64,000 bases of DNA. Origin: Mycobacterium sp. 050128 (GTDB lineage: Bacteria; Actinomycetota; Actinomycetes; Mycobacteriales; Mycobacteriaceae). The stretch lies in NCBI RefSeq assembly GCF_036409155.1, contig NZ_JAZGLW010000008.1:1-64000 (forward strand). Reading direction: 5' to 3'. Every line of letters starts with the position of its first letter. The first letter of the stretch is position 1. Both the position numbers and the translations under genes were made by a program. Positions 35,369 through 44,659 of this stretch are shown here, in pieces. Below the pieces are notes generated by a model. It was not told where the DNA came from and made no database searches. It saw only the letters and a program-made list of their open reading frames with translations.

Positions 35369-38300
35369 CTAGAGGTCGTGGCCGGGGTGGTCGATGCTGT
35401 GTTGGCGGTGTTCGAGGGTCAGGCGTTCGCGGGCCCGCAGGGTTTTGCGTAGGGCGTCGGCGTTGGGGAAGCCGAGTTCTTCGAGCAGGGCCGGGGTGGG
35501 GTTGAGCAGCAGGCTCCAACCGGGTTTGCGGCCGCGAGCCTTTAGGCGTTGTTCGGCCGCTGCTGCTTTGGCTTTGGCTTCTGGGCTTTCGGCGGCCATG
35601 CGCAGTTCGAGGGTGAGCGCCTTGAGTTCTGCGTCTTTGGCGGCCAGTTCGTCGGTGTGCTCGAACGGCTCTGGGGGGTTGGCCAGGAAGTCGTCGAGGG
35701 CGCCTTGATCGCGGTCGCGGTCGTGTTGCAGTCGGGCGTGGTGTTCGGGCAGTCCGTGGTAGAGGTTTTCCACGCGGCGTAGCAGGCCGAGTTGTTTGGG
35801 GCCGTTGAGGTCAGCCCCGAGTCGTGCGCCTGTTGAGAGCAGCTCAAGGGCGTCGATGTCGATGGTGCGTGACGGTACAGCCAGGCGCAGCAGGAGTTGG
35901 TCGTGGGTGAGGTCGCGGGCGGCGAGGATGTCGATGCCATGAATGTTGGCGCCGATGGGCTCAAATCGGCTGGCACCGCGGTCTTTTCCGGCGGTGTAGG
36001 CGCACCGTAGCACGTTGGCGAGCGCTTGGGCGGCGGGGACGCGTTCGGTGTAGGTGGTCTCGGCGATGGTCAGCCGTGGCGGGCCGCCGGCGGCGACGTG
36101 AGCGGCGGCGGCCCGGGCGACGGGCGCGAGCTGATCGATGTCGCGTTGCTTGTTGGGGATGGCGCGTTCGAGGATGTTGACCTGCCAGTCGCGGTTGCGG
36201 ACCGATTGTTGGTGCGCGCGTTGCAGCGCGGTGAGGCGTTTGACGGTGTCGTCGAGTTCGACTTGGCGTAGGTAGCGGGGGTCGCCGGTGGCGATGGCTT
36301 TGGTTTCGGCGGCCGCGGCGCCGATGTCGCCGCCGGATAGGTCTTCGATCTCGGTGTCCTTGATTTCGTTGCGGTGCATTTGTTCGATGAACAGGGCTTT
36401 GGCTTGTACTTTTTGCCACATGACGGTGTCGTAGGAGCCTTCGGTGACGTAGTTGAAGATGTGGATGCCGTCGAGGTTTTGGTTGCCCTGGCGCAGGATT
36501 CGGCCTTCGCGCTGTTCAAGGTCGCATGGTCGCCAGGGCACGTCGACGTGATGCAGGGCCGCGGCTCTGGCTTGCACGTTGACTCCGGTGCCCATCTTTT
36601 CGGTGCTACCTATCAGCACCGACACCTCGCCTCTATTGCATTGGGCGAAGAGGTGTTTGAGTTCTTGGAGGTTCTTGGCCTCGTGGACGAAGCGGATCGC
36701 GGGTTCGGGCATGCCGCGTTGTGTCAGTTCGTCTTTGAGGGCTTGATAGATGCTGAACTGGCGAGGATTTTTCGACGGGGTGCCGCGGTCACAGAAGACG
36801 ATCTGCAGCGCGCCGGTGCCGGCCGGGGCGCCGGTGTCGGGGTGGGTGTAGGGGCGGTCGCGGTATTGGTGGTGCACGCTCATGATGCGTTCGGCGACGG
36901 CGGCCGCTCGGCTGTGTGGTGGTGCGGGCAGGTGAGCAAGGCGTGGATCGAGGGAGACGTTGCGTCCGTCGGTGCTGATCTTGAGTTGGTTGTCGCGCTG
37001 CGGTTGGCGGGCATCGAGATGATCGAGCCTGTAACCGAGGTCGGTGATGAAGTCAACGACTTCGATGTCGGGTTGCAGACTGATGATTTGGCGTTGCCCG
37101 GTGTGCAGGGCCGGCAGTGCGACGGGGACCTGATCGCGGGTGACGACGTCGGTGTAAATCGATGACAGGGCGAGCAGCTCGGGCAGGTTGGTGAATTTGC
37201 CGACGCGGGTGACGGGGCGCAGTTTGGTTCCGGTGGAGTTGACTTCGATGGTGGTAGTGGTGGCGGTAAAGGCTGCGCCCCAGTCTCCCAGATCGGCGAC
37301 TCCTGCTTGTTCGAGAAGGTCTGGGCGCAAGTAGGTTTGCATGACCCACAGTTCGCCGAGTGAGTTCGCGATGGGTGTTCCGGTGGCAAAGGTGGCGACG
37401 CGTTCGACGGCGCGGTGGGCGGGAATGCCTTTGGCTTGGGCTTCGTCGCGACGCCGCTGGCGCAGGACACGGGGCTTGAGGGCGAGGTCTTCTGCGCGTT
37501 GTGAGGCATTCGCGCAGGACAGTTCCTCGATGTTGCAGGTGCGGCCGAGGTTTTTGTAGGTGTGAGCCTCGTCGATCATGAGGTAATCACAGCCTGATTC
37601 TTCAAAGCGCAGACCGGCGTCTTTGGTGTTGGCGGCCAACAGCTTTTCGAGCCGGTTTTGAGCAGATTTGATCGCCAGTTCGATGCGTTTCTTGCTGCGG
37701 TCAGCTTCGGCGGCTGCGAGCTGTTCACGTAACGTGTCGAGTTGTTCTTCGATGTAGTTGACTCGCATGTCATTGGACACGTTGATCGCGGTGAACGCCG
37801 ACTGCGGGATGACGACCAGATCCCAGTCGCTAGAGGCGGTTTGAGCGATGAAGCGCCGGCGACCTTCGGCGGTGGTCGCGGCTGACCCGAGTAGCACTTT
37901 GGCTGCCGGGTACCACTGTTTGGCTTCGCGTCCGACTTGCTCGGTGATCGAGTTGGGCACGACGAGCCAGGGTTGGCGCACCAGCCCCAAGCGTCGCAGT
38001 TCAAGCGCTCCTGCCACGCAGGTGCCCGTCTTGCCTGCTCCGACAACGTGATCCAGCAAAACGGTCGGCTCGGCGATGATGCGCGCGACCGCATTCCGCT
38101 GGTAGAAGTGCGGAGTGAAGTGATCAGACATCCCTGGGAAGCGCATATGTGAGCCGTCGTAGGCGGGTGCGCGCAGGGAGTTGAAGCGGCGGTTGTATTC
38201 GGCCACCAGGTTGTCGCGGCGATTGTCGTCAGACCACAGCCAGCGGGTGAATTCCTCGCTGATCTTGGCCATTTTGGCTTGCGCGGCGAATGTGGCCTGG

Positions 38301-40855
38301 GCGTCGAGGACACCTTCGTCGGTGTTGACCAGGACGGCTTTGGAGTTGCAGGCCGCCTCGAGCAGGCTGACGGCGTCGCAGCCGCGCCGGTCGGTGCCCC
38401 ATTCGTCGGTCATCAGCCGGCCGTGGCGTTTGTAAGAGGGGATGTCGACGATCCAGCGTCCGCCGAGGTGTTCGACGGTGACGCCGGTGATACCGAACGT
38501 TTTTTCGGCGAACGCTGCGATGACGGGGGCGGGGATCCAGGGTGCGCCCGGGCGCACTTTGATGTCTTGGGCCTCGCGCTGGGCCGGCAGCACCTGTTGG
38601 AGGGCGGCCGCGTAGTCGTTGTAGATCGGATTGGTCTGGGTGGCTTCGAGAGCGCGGGCAAGTTTGGCGCGGACGTTGCCTGAGAGCGCGGTGACCGCGG
38701 GGATGAGTTCGTCGGGGTCATCGAGGCTGGGATAGACCAGGCCGGCGATGAGGTCGCGGGCGTCGGCGCTGTCGACCTCGAGGAGCCGGGCGATGAGGTC
38801 GACGTCGACGCGTTGGGCGCGATCAAGGCACATCGCCAGCGCTTCTTCGGGAGTGTCAGCGGTGGCCCGTTCGAGGGGGGCGGTGAGCAGGTCGGTGGAG
38901 AAGATGGGTGCCTTTTGGGCGGTGCCGGTGTCTTCGTCGAAGATTTCGAGGGCGGCGACCAGCGCCCAGCCGGGGTCGTGGCGCATTCCGCCGTCGAGGT
39001 GCCGGCGCTTCTTGTAGGGGGCGGGCGCTTCGGAGGCTTCGATGTCCCAGTGGGCGGCGAGCTCGTCGGGTATCGGCCCGTTGTAGGGGTGTTCGGGGGT
39101 GCCTTCCGCGGTGCGCCAGGCGGTTTCGGCGGCGGCGAGGCGCTGGGCGCGGCGTTCTGGGGTGACACTGGGGTAGACCCAGGTGAACCGGTTCACCGGG
39201 CCGTGGCGGCTCACGTAGTTGTCGTAGAGAGTGTTGAGGTGACCGCGGAGCTGATCGCGTTCGGACGGTGGGCGGCCGTCGCGTTGCGAGGCGATCAGGC
39301 TGGCTGCGACGTCGCGCAAGCTGATGAGTTCGCGGGTCTCTGCCAGAAGGGTTTTGGGGGTTTTGTGAGGCTCCCATTGGTGTCCGGCCCAGTATTCGAT
39401 GCCGCGAGTGTTCTGGTTGTAGCGCAGGGTGTAGAGGGGGGTGTCGGCGCCGCGGTCGGTGGCGGTGATGAGTCCTGGATCGAATAGGTTTGCCGAGACG
39501 TCGGTGAGGTCTGCGGTGGTGGCGGTCAGTCCCAGGCCGCGTTGGCGTGCGGAGTCGATCAGGGAGTGCAGCCGCTGGCTGAGCTGATCGGCGAGCTCGG
39601 TGCCGCTGGCGCCGCGCACGGTGAGTTGAGGGGAGCCGTTGAGCCCGTGTCCGAGCTCTAGTTGGCCGAGCACGTTATGCGGGTTTGCGGCGAAATACGA
39701 GTTGAGAGTCAGTGTTTCGGCGCCGCCGGTGTCGGGGTCGGTGAGTTCGACAGCCTCGGTGTTGACCCAGTCGGGCAGCTCGTCGGCGGTAGGTGTGCGC
39801 GCGTCACGGCGGCGAAGGATCAGAAGGTCGGTGACGACCTCGGTGCCGGCGACGCGGGCGAAGGCTTTGGAGGGAAGCCGGATGGCGCCGATGAGATCGG
39901 CTTTGGCGGCGATTTCACGCCGGGCCGAGGATTTCGCGGCGTCCAGGGTGTAGCGGCTGGTCAAGACGGCCACGTAGCCGCCCGGTGCGGTGAGGGCCAG
40001 GGATTTGAGGATGAAGTGGTTGTGGATGCTGTGTCGGGCCGGGTTGTAGGCGGGGTCGGTGACCGCGTAGCGGCCAAAGGGAACGTTGCCGATGGCGGCG
40101 GTGAAACTGTTCTCCGGAACGCGGGTGGTCTCAAAACCTTCGTGGCGGATTTGCGCTGAGGGGTAGAGCAAGGCGGCGATGGCGGCGGTGGTGGCGTCGC
40201 TTTCGACGCCAACCATGACAGCATTGGCGGGGGCGTGGGCGATGAATGTCCCTGATCCGCAACCTGGTTCCAGGACGCGGCCGCCGGAAAATCCGGCCCG
40301 CCCTAGTGCGTCCCACACCGCGGCAGCGATGGCGGGATCGGTGTAGTGGGCGTTGAGGATGGAGGCTTCGGCTTGGCGGTATTGCTCGCGGTCGAGCAGC
40401 TCGGCCAGAGTGTTGCGTTCGTCGTCGAGGTCGTGGTGGCGGGTGTCGAAGACCTGGGGTACGGCACCCCATCCCGACCAGGCGGCCAGGGTGCGTTGTT
40501 CGGCCGGGGTGGCGGGGCGTTGGGCGTCGTGCAGGGTGCGCAGCAAGTGGAGGGCGGCGATGTTGGCACGGATGCGGGCCTTGGCGCCCGACGGCACGAG
40601 GGTGTCGAGGCTGGCGGGAAAATCGGTGGGGGTGGTGAAGGCTTGTGCGGCCGGGTCTGCGGCTGGCGGTGCGGGCGCAGCAGCAGCCGGTTCCGCATCG
40701 TCTGGATCTGTTGGCGGCTCAGCTGACTCGCGTGCTGGTGCTTGCTGGCGCGGGACGGTGGGTGCTGGCGGTGGTAGGGGCGTGCCCCCGGGGTCGATCG
40801 CGCGCGGATCGGTGGGTTGATCGAGCTGGTCGAAGAGGGACGGTTGGGCGTTTAC
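35369..40855 (-). CDS. DarB-like N6-adenine methylase/SNF2 helicase
   Basis: Very large protein, at least 1,820 residues. N-terminal methylase domain: VLEPGCGSGTF (SAM motif I), and NVPFG in place of NPPY (motif IV), as in the N12-class adenine methylase group. C-terminal superfamily 2 helicase: Walker A-like VVGAGKTGT, DEAH box LMIDEAHTYKNL, and motif VI QREGRILRQGNQ. Phage P1 DarB and plasmid homologues share this layout; DarB protects incoming DNA from restriction. No standard start codon lies between the end of the gene 40852-41637 and GTG about 40600, so the true start is unresolved: the frame stays open to ATG 41524, but that extension reads like a shadow of the upstream gene. SLFDQL near 40835 suggests a start close to 40855. 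Confidence 0.9.
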   Translation of the reverse strand, partial: VNAQPSLFDQLDQPTDPRAIDPGGTPLPPPAPTVPRQQAPARESAEPPTDPDDAEPAAAAPAPPAADPAAQAFTTPTDFPASLDTLVPSGAKARIRANIAALHLLRTLHDAQRPATPAEQRTLAAWSGWGAVPQVFDTRHHDLDDERNTLAELLDREQYRQAEASILNAHYTDPAIAAAVWDALGRAGFSGGRVLEPGCGSGTFIAHAPANAVMVGVESDATTAAIAALLYPSAQIRHEGFETTRVPENSFTAAIGNVPFGRYAVTDPAYNPARHSIHNHFILKSLALTAPGGYVAVLTSRYTLDAAKSSARREIAAKADLIGAIRLPSKAFARVAGTEVVTDLLILRRRDARTPTADELPDWVNTEAVELTDPDTGGAETLTLNSYFAANPHNVLGQLELGHGLNGSPQLTVRGASGTELADQLSQRLHSLIDSARQRGLGLTATTADLTDVSANLFDPGLITATDRGADTPLYTLRYNQNTRGIEYWAGHQWEPHKTPKTLLAETRELISLRDVAASLIASQRDGRPPSERDQLRGHLNTLYDNYVSRHGPVNRFTWVYPSVTPERRAQRLAAAETAWRTAEGTPEHPYNGPIPDELAAHWDIEASEAPAPYKKRRHLDGGMRHDPGWALVAALEIFDEDTGTAQKAPIFSTDLLTAPLERATADTPEEALAMCLDRAQRVDVDLIARLLEVDSADARDLIAGLVYPSLDDPDELIPAVTALSGNVRAKLARALEATQTNPIYNDYAAALQQVLPAQREAQDIKVRPGAPWIPAPVIAAFAEKTFGITGVTVEHLGGRWIVDIPSYKRHGRLMTDEWGTDRRGCDAVSLLEAACNSKAVLVNTDEGVLDAQATFAAQAKMAKISEEFTRWLWSDDNRRDNLVAEYNRRFNSLRAPAYDGSHMRFPGMSDHFTPHFYQRNAVARIIAEPTVLLDHVVGAGKTGTCVAGALELRRLGLVRQPWLVVPNSITEQVGREAKQWYPAAKVLLGSAATTAEGRRRFIAQTASSDWDLVVIPQSAFTAINVSNDMRVNYIEEQLDTLREQLAAAEADRSKKRIELAIKSAQNRLEKLLAANTKDAGLRFEESGCDYLMIDEAHTYKNLGRTCNIEELSCANASQRAEDLALKPRVLRQRRRDEAQAKGIPAHRAVERVATFATGTPIANSLGELWVMQTYLRPDLLEQAGVADLGDWGAAFTATTTTIEVNSTGTKLRPVTRVGKFTNLPELLALSSIYTDVVTRDQVPVALPALHTGQRQIISLQPDIEVVDFITDLGYRLDHLDARQPQRDNQLKISTDGRNVSLDPRLAHLPAPPHSRAAAVAERIMSVHHQYRDRPYTHPDTGAPAGTGALQIVFCDRGTPSKNPRQFSIYQALKDELTQRGMPEPAIRFVHEAKNLQELKHLFAQCNRGEVSVLIGSTEKMGTGVNVQARAAALHHVDVPWRPCDLEQREGRILRQGNQNLDGIHIFNYVTEGSYDTVMWQKVQAKALFIEQMHRNEIKDTEIEDLSGGDIGAAAAETKAIATGDPRYLRQVELDDTVKRLTALQRAHQQSVRNRDWQVNILERAIPNKQRDIDQLAPVARAAAAHVAAGGPPRLTIAETTYTERVPAAQALANVLRCAYTAGKDRGASRFEPIGANIHGIDILAARDLTHDQLLLRLAVPSRTIDIDALELLSTGARLGADLNGPKQLGLLRRVENLYHGLPEHHARLQHDRDRDQGALDDFLANPPEPFEHTDELAAKDAELKALTLELRMAAESPEAKAKAAAAEQRLKARGRKPGWSLLLNPTPALLEELGFPNADALRKTLRARERLTLEHRQHSIDHPGHDL

Positions 40856-41637
40856 CGCTCGGGCAGGCCGTCGCGGCGCAGGTCGGTGTGGACCATCTGC
40901 GCTAGCTGGGCGGTCAGCGGGTCCTGCGGGCCGTCCGGTAGCGGGAGACCCTCCTCGGCGCGGGCCGCGAGGAGGTATCCGGCTTTGATCCGAAACACCG
41001 CCGAGAAGTGCGGGTCTGGCCACAGGTGGGTGATCAGTTCCTCGTGGTCCTGGCTCGGTTCGCTGCGGTACTGCGGTCGAGTCCAGCGTTGATCCCAGGG
41101 CACTTGGCTGCGGTCGGGCATCGGCTGGTCCTCGCCCCACAGGGTGCTGGGCTGGTCGTCTTCGGTCGGGCTCTGCTCGTAGAGCTCGTTGGCCAGCACG
41201 ATTTCCATCGCCTGGCTGCGGGCGGTGTTGAGCAGTCCCACCTTGGTCTGGTAGTCCGGGTGCTGGCCGTGGACTTTCGTCCACTCCCCTACCGCCTGGG
41301 CGCCCATCTCGGCTGCCAGTTCGGCTACTTGATGGCTGATCCTGCTCGCCTCGTCGTCCAGAAAGGCTTGGCGTTGCTCGGGGCTCCACTGCTGCAGCTG
41401 CACGGTCTGTGCGTAGGCTTGCGCCACGATCTGACGAATCTCTGGGCTCGTCACTGTCACCGTCCCGGCCGAAGATGTCGAACAGACCCGGCTGGTGTGG
41501 GTCTGGCCGTGTGCTCCGTGCCATATTGTGCGCTCCGCTCGTAGTGTGTCGGGGTCGGGGTAACCGTGCTCGGCCATGAATCGGCGTAGCCGGCGCTCAG
41601 CGAGCTTTTGTCGCCGTGCTGCCGCACTGGCGGTCAT
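40852..41637 (-). CDS. hypothetical protein upstream of DarB-like gene
   Basis: 261-residue helical protein starting MTASAAARRQKLAERRLRR. The central region (about 65-155, with TVQLQQWSPEQRQAFLDDEAS and QAMEIVLANELYEQ) is convincingly protein-like, and the C-terminus is TDLRRDGLPER. It overlaps in another frame with the open region in front of the methylase/helicase, and its stop TAA lies exactly where that protein's SLFDQL motif begins. Its ATG overlaps the preceding stop (TAATG), so translation is coupled. Family unknown; perhaps a partner of the large enzyme. Confidence 0.75.
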   Translation of the reverse strand: MTASAAARRQKLAERRLRRFMAEHGYPDPDTLRAERTIWHGAHGQTHTSRVCSTSSAGTVTVTSPEIRQIVAQAYAQTVQLQQWSPEQRQAFLDDEASRISHQVAELAAEMGAQAVGEWTKVHGQHPDYQTKVGLLNTARSQAMEIVLANELYEQSPTEDDQPSTLWGEDQPMPDRSQVPWDQRWTRPQYRSEPSQDHEELITHLWPDPHFSAVFRIKAGYLLAARAEEGLPLPDGPQDPLTAQLAQMVHTDLRRDGLPER

Positions 41638-41903
41638 TACCTGGCGACTTTCACGAAATCGAGCCGGGTTGGGACGTTGATGTCCCGGGCGGCACGAATT
41701 GACCAGCCGCAGCGCAGCATGTGTTCGCGCCGGGCGGCGTCAGGCTCGACGATAGCCATGGCGGTGTCGGCGTCATGGGCCAAAGTAGAGCCACACCAGG
41801 CATAGGGCCGATCGGCCGGATCGCGCACAACCCATCCTGAGTTGTCCTGGGGCTGGGCGCTCGCGCGTGCAGTCGTATCGGTGGTATCACTGGCGGTGAA
41901 CAT
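41637..41903 (-). CDS. hypothetical small protein
   Basis: 88-residue protein starting MFTASDTTDTTARASAQP. ATG 41903 lies 8 bases after GGAAAGGAAG; the longer frame upstream has no good start. The region GWVVRDPADRPYAWCGSTLA followed by EHMLRCGWSIRAARDI is the folded part. No family is recognised. It is co-transcribed with its neighbours. The 157 bases to the next gene contain nothing notable. Confidence 0.68.
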   Translation of the reverse strand: MFTASDTTDTTARASAQPQDNSGWVVRDPADRPYAWCGSTLAHDADTAMAIVEPDAARREHMLRCGWSIRAARDINVPTRLDFVKVAR

Positions 41904-42060
41904 GGCACAGACTTCCTTTCCAGAGCCGGGTTTTGCGGTTGTGTGAGTCGACGTGGCGCTGGGCATGACCGGCCGGTATGAGCAGCGCGGAAGCGGAAAT
42001 CGTTGTGGCGCCGCGGTTTCGAAAGGGATGCTCGCTGTTGTGCGGCAAGCCTCGGTCGGG

Positions 42061-42501
42061 TCAGCCATGGTTGCCTGCGGGCTCGCAGCGTTTGGTGCAA
42101 GAACAGGTTGGGCCTGGCAGGTCTCCGGAGCTCGACAAGGAGGCATCGGAGTCGGGTTCGCCGGCGGCGATGGCTAGGGCTTGCGCGAGCAGCCGATGAG
42201 CGCGGCGGGCGGTGGGGATGTCCCAAGGGGTAAACCTGGGGACGTCGAAGAGGATGTCGCGTTGACGGGTGGGCCCTTGGCTGGTGAATTGCTCGATTTC
42301 CTCGACGGTCACGACTTGATGCGTGGTGATTTGGCGTCGCCAGGTGTGAAAACGCACCGGCCCGGCTTGCCAGGCGTCATCCCATTCGTGCCCGGGGGGT
42401 TTGTCACACCACGCAGGGCATTGCCCGAGCGGGGGTCCGCTGCGGTCGGCGTCGGCGAAGTCGTCGTGATGTCGTCGCTGCGGGACGGGGTCGAGCTTCA
42501 T
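42061..42501 (-). CDS. DUF6907-like protein
   Basis: 146-residue protein starting MKLDPVPQRRHHDDF. Near residue 25-40 it has GQCPAWCDKPPGHEWDD, a Cys-x3-Cys/His pattern that recalls the DUF6907 family of actinobacterial mobile elements (from memory). The C-terminal tail contains CSCTKRC. Function is unknown; a metal site is possible. ATG 42501 overlaps the previous gene's stop (ATGA). Confidence 0.6.
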   Translation of the reverse strand: MKLDPVPQRRHHDDFADADRSGPPLGQCPAWCDKPPGHEWDDAWQAGPVRFHTWRRQITTHQVVTVEEIEQFTSQGPTRQRDILFDVPRFTPWDIPTARRAHRLLAQALAIAAGEPDSDASLSSSGDLPGPTCSCTKRCEPAGNHG

Positions 42502-43631
42502 GACGGTGACCCTGCTGTTTTCAGGGGTATGGCTGCTGGTGGGCTGCTGCGGGCATTTGGTGCCACTTCCTGAGGGGGCCATGGGGGCAGCGCGTCGGTG
42601 ATGGCGCGGCCGATGATGGCCGAAGCTTGTTGCGGCAACATGTGGCCCGCACCGGGCACGTTGACGCAGCGGGCGCCGGGGATGGCGGCCGCGATGTCGC
42701 GGCTGTGGGCCGGCGGTGTGAGGGGATCAGCCGCGCCGCAGATGATGGTGGTTTGTGCCTCAATGGCGCGCAGGGTCGGGTAGACGTCGTAGGTGCGCAG
42801 TGTGGGAAGAAATCCCAACGCGGTGCTCGGCGCTGACATGCTCAGCGCCGTCAGTGTCATGGCGGCCAAGGTCGCAGCCGGTAGACGGCTGCCGAGATGC
42901 GCTGCCGTCAGGCATACCGGCTTGAGGATTCCGCATAACAGGTGTTCGGGGGCGTGGGTGCCCAGGGCGAGCAGCTTGCCGATTCCCGGAGTGGCAAGCA
43001 GCCGGCCAAGACCGCGTTCGGTGAGCTTGCCCGCTGCGGTGGCAACCAGGACGAGACCGGTGGGTTCCACGGGCCGTTGACTCTTAGGGCGCCGCAGGTA
43101 GGCCAAGGCAGTCATTCCGCCCATCGAGTGGGCGACAACGGTCAGGGAACCGGTGACGCTGAGTGCGCGCAGCACCTGGGCGAGGTCATCGCTGAGCTGG
43201 TCGATGGTGTAGCTGCTCAGTGGAGCACTTGCCGATCGGCCGTGGCCGCGGTGGTCATAGCTGATTAGCCGCAGCGAGGGTCCGTATTGGTGGCGAAGGG
43301 TTTGGATGTGGACATCCCAGGTGCTGCTGTTGAGACAGAGCCCGTGCAGGAACACGATGGTGTGTCGAGGGTGTTGAGAGCCAAAGTCGTTGACTGCCAG
43401 CTGGACACCATCGCTGGTGAGGACCATCCGCAGGGTCGGTGCGGATGCGGGTGCCGGTGTGGTAGCAGGGTGCGGCCGCACCGAGGGCCACACAACGAGG
43501 GTTGCTCGATGACGTTGGCTGCTGTCCGGTTTGGCCAGTGTGGGGCTAGACATCAGCTGCTCGTCGGCTCGACGGATGGGCTGGGAGCCCGTGGCGTTCG
43601 TGTTGCGGGTGGCGCATTGCGCTGTGCTCAT
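42498..43631 (-). CDS. alpha/beta hydrolase
   Basis: 377-residue alpha/beta-hydrolase. A 70-residue low-complexity N-terminus precedes the fold: oxyanion motif VFLHGLCLNSSTW (near 95), SYDHRGHGRS (near 125), nucleophile elbow VVAHSMGGMTA (Ser near 160), a lid rich in leucine, Asp in CGAADPLTPP (near 310), and His in PGAGHMLPQ (near 340). All three catalytic residues are present. The enzyme resembles haloperoxidase/esterase-type hydrolases; substrate unknown. ATG 43631 is used; the frame extends further upstream without a likely start. It may act on lipid or an acyl ester. Confidence 0.85.
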   Translation of the reverse strand: MSTAQCATRNTNATGSQPIRRADEQLMSSPTLAKPDSSQRHRATLVVWPSVRPHPATTPAPASAPTLRMVLTSDGVQLAVNDFGSQHPRHTIVFLHGLCLNSSTWDVHIQTLRHQYGPSLRLISYDHRGHGRSASAPLSSYTIDQLSDDLAQVLRALSVTGSLTVVAHSMGGMTALAYLRRPKSQRPVEPTGLVLVATAAGKLTERGLGRLLATPGIGKLLALGTHAPEHLLCGILKPVCLTAAHLGSRLPAATLAAMTLTALSMSAPSTALGFLPTLRTYDVYPTLRAIEAQTTIICGAADPLTPPAHSRDIAAAIPGARCVNVPGAGHMLPQQASAIIGRAITDALPPWPPQEVAPNARSSPPAAIPLKTAGSPS

Positions 43632-43645
43632 CAGGTGTGCCTTGT

Positions 43646-44131
43646 CTAGTGGATGAGCGCTAAGCGCGGGCTGTGATGTAGAGGGGATTCGCCGTTGGTA
43701 TCGCGGCTGGGCTGGATTTCGATGCTCCAGCCGGTCAGTTCGCGGGCAAGGCTGATGTTGCTTCCCGCCTTGCCCAGTGCGCGCCGGTAGTCGTCGGGGT
43801 GGACGATGACGCGGATCCGGCGCTGCTCGGTGCTGATGACCTCTGCGTGCGCGCACGGTAGACCGAGGGCGTTTGTCGCGTAGGTGGTGGGATCGCTGTC
43901 GTGGGCGACGATGCTGACACGTTCGCCGTGGAGTCGTTTTTCGACGTCGGCGATGCGAAGCCCGCACCAGCCGATGCACACGCCGACAGGGTTAATACCC
44001 GGAATACGGCCTCGGACAGCGACTTTGGCTCGCACGCCGGGGTGGCGGGCGATGGCAACGACTTCGACGAGGCGGTTCGCGATTTCGGGTATCCGCTCAT
44101 TGAGCGCCGCGTAGAGGGGATCGGTGATCAT
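43646..44131 (-). CDS. stand-alone NusA-type tandem KH protein
   Basis: 161-residue protein that aligns to the KH1-KH2 part of NusA. KH1: VEVVAIARHPGVRAKVAVRG, then GVCIGWCGLRIADVEKRLHGE (NusA has CIGPMGxR). KH2: VIVHPDDYRRALGKAGSNISLARELTGW, ending with a NusA-like GW. The N-terminal RNA-polymerase-binding domain and the S1 domain of NusA are missing, so it can bind RNA but not RNAP directly. It may act as an antiterminator, an RNA-binding regulator, or a competitor of host NusA. It sits in the WhiB-led operon and overlaps the cupin-like gene by 4 bases. Confidence 0.86.
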   Translation of the reverse strand: MITDPLYAALNERIPEIANRLVEVVAIARHPGVRAKVAVRGRIPGINPVGVCIGWCGLRIADVEKRLHGERVSIVAHDSDPTTYATNALGLPCAHAEVISTEQRRIRVIVHPDDYRRALGKAGSNISLARELTGWSIEIQPSRDTNGESPLHHSPRLALIH

Positions 44132-44646
44132 TGGTGCGGGCCCCGTTTCGGGGTTGTGTTCAAGCGGATCGCTGCATCACAGCCGCCGAGGCCGAACAGC
44201 TGCCAGGGGATGAATCGGGCGGGACCACCATGAGGTGTTGGACACCAGAACCCCCAGGGGCGCCGCCGTGGGCCCGTCAACACGATGCTCCAGCAGTGCT
44301 GGGGTATGCCGTCGGAATTGGTTATAAGCTCGATGCGGTGCCGGTGCTCTGCGCGGCGGATCGCCACGGCGCCGGGGCGCCGCAGAACTGCAGCCGATTC
44401 TGTGATCTCACGGTAGGAACCGGCGAGCATGAGCGATACGAAATCCCATGGGTGATCGTGAAAGCCCCGCGGATCATCGGAACGGGTGAAGTGGTGCAAG
44501 TAGAGGTTCAGTCCCCGATTCGGTGGTATGAGGAACCAGCGCAGCAAGTAGGGGGCGTCAGGCTCGCCGATGATCTGGTGCGGTTTGCCGCTCAACAGTC
44601 GCGGTAGCCAGCGTTGCGGGACCGGGACACTGATGCTCGCACTCAT
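44128..44646 (-). CDS. cupin-like protein
   Basis: 172-residue protein with the pattern YLHHFTRSDDPRGFHDHPWD (near 50-68), then SLMLAGSYRE, and RRAEHRHRIELI (near 95), and WSIVLTGPRRRPWGFW. The His-x-His and His pairs are the metal-binding layout of a small cupin fold found in mycobacteriophages and plasmids. It might be a metal-dependent dioxygenase or isomerase; the function is not known. ATG 44646 and the ATGA overlap with the KH protein indicate tight coupling. Confidence 0.72.
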   Translation of the reverse strand: MSASISVPVPQRWLPRLLSGKPHQIIGEPDAPYLLRWFLIPPNRGLNLYLHHFTRSDDPRGFHDHPWDFVSLMLAGSYREITESAAVLRRPGAVAIRRAEHRHRIELITNSDGIPQHCWSIVLTGPRRRPWGFWCPTPHGGPARFIPWQLFGLGGCDAAIRLNTTPKRGPHQ

Positions 44647-44659
44647 TGGTGGCGCTCCC

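Noticed and set aside
40856..41524. N-terminal extension of the methylase/helicase to ATG 41524
   Set aside because: The extension is low-complexity Arg/Pro/Gly sequence antiphase to a protein-like gene; kept only as an unresolved start.
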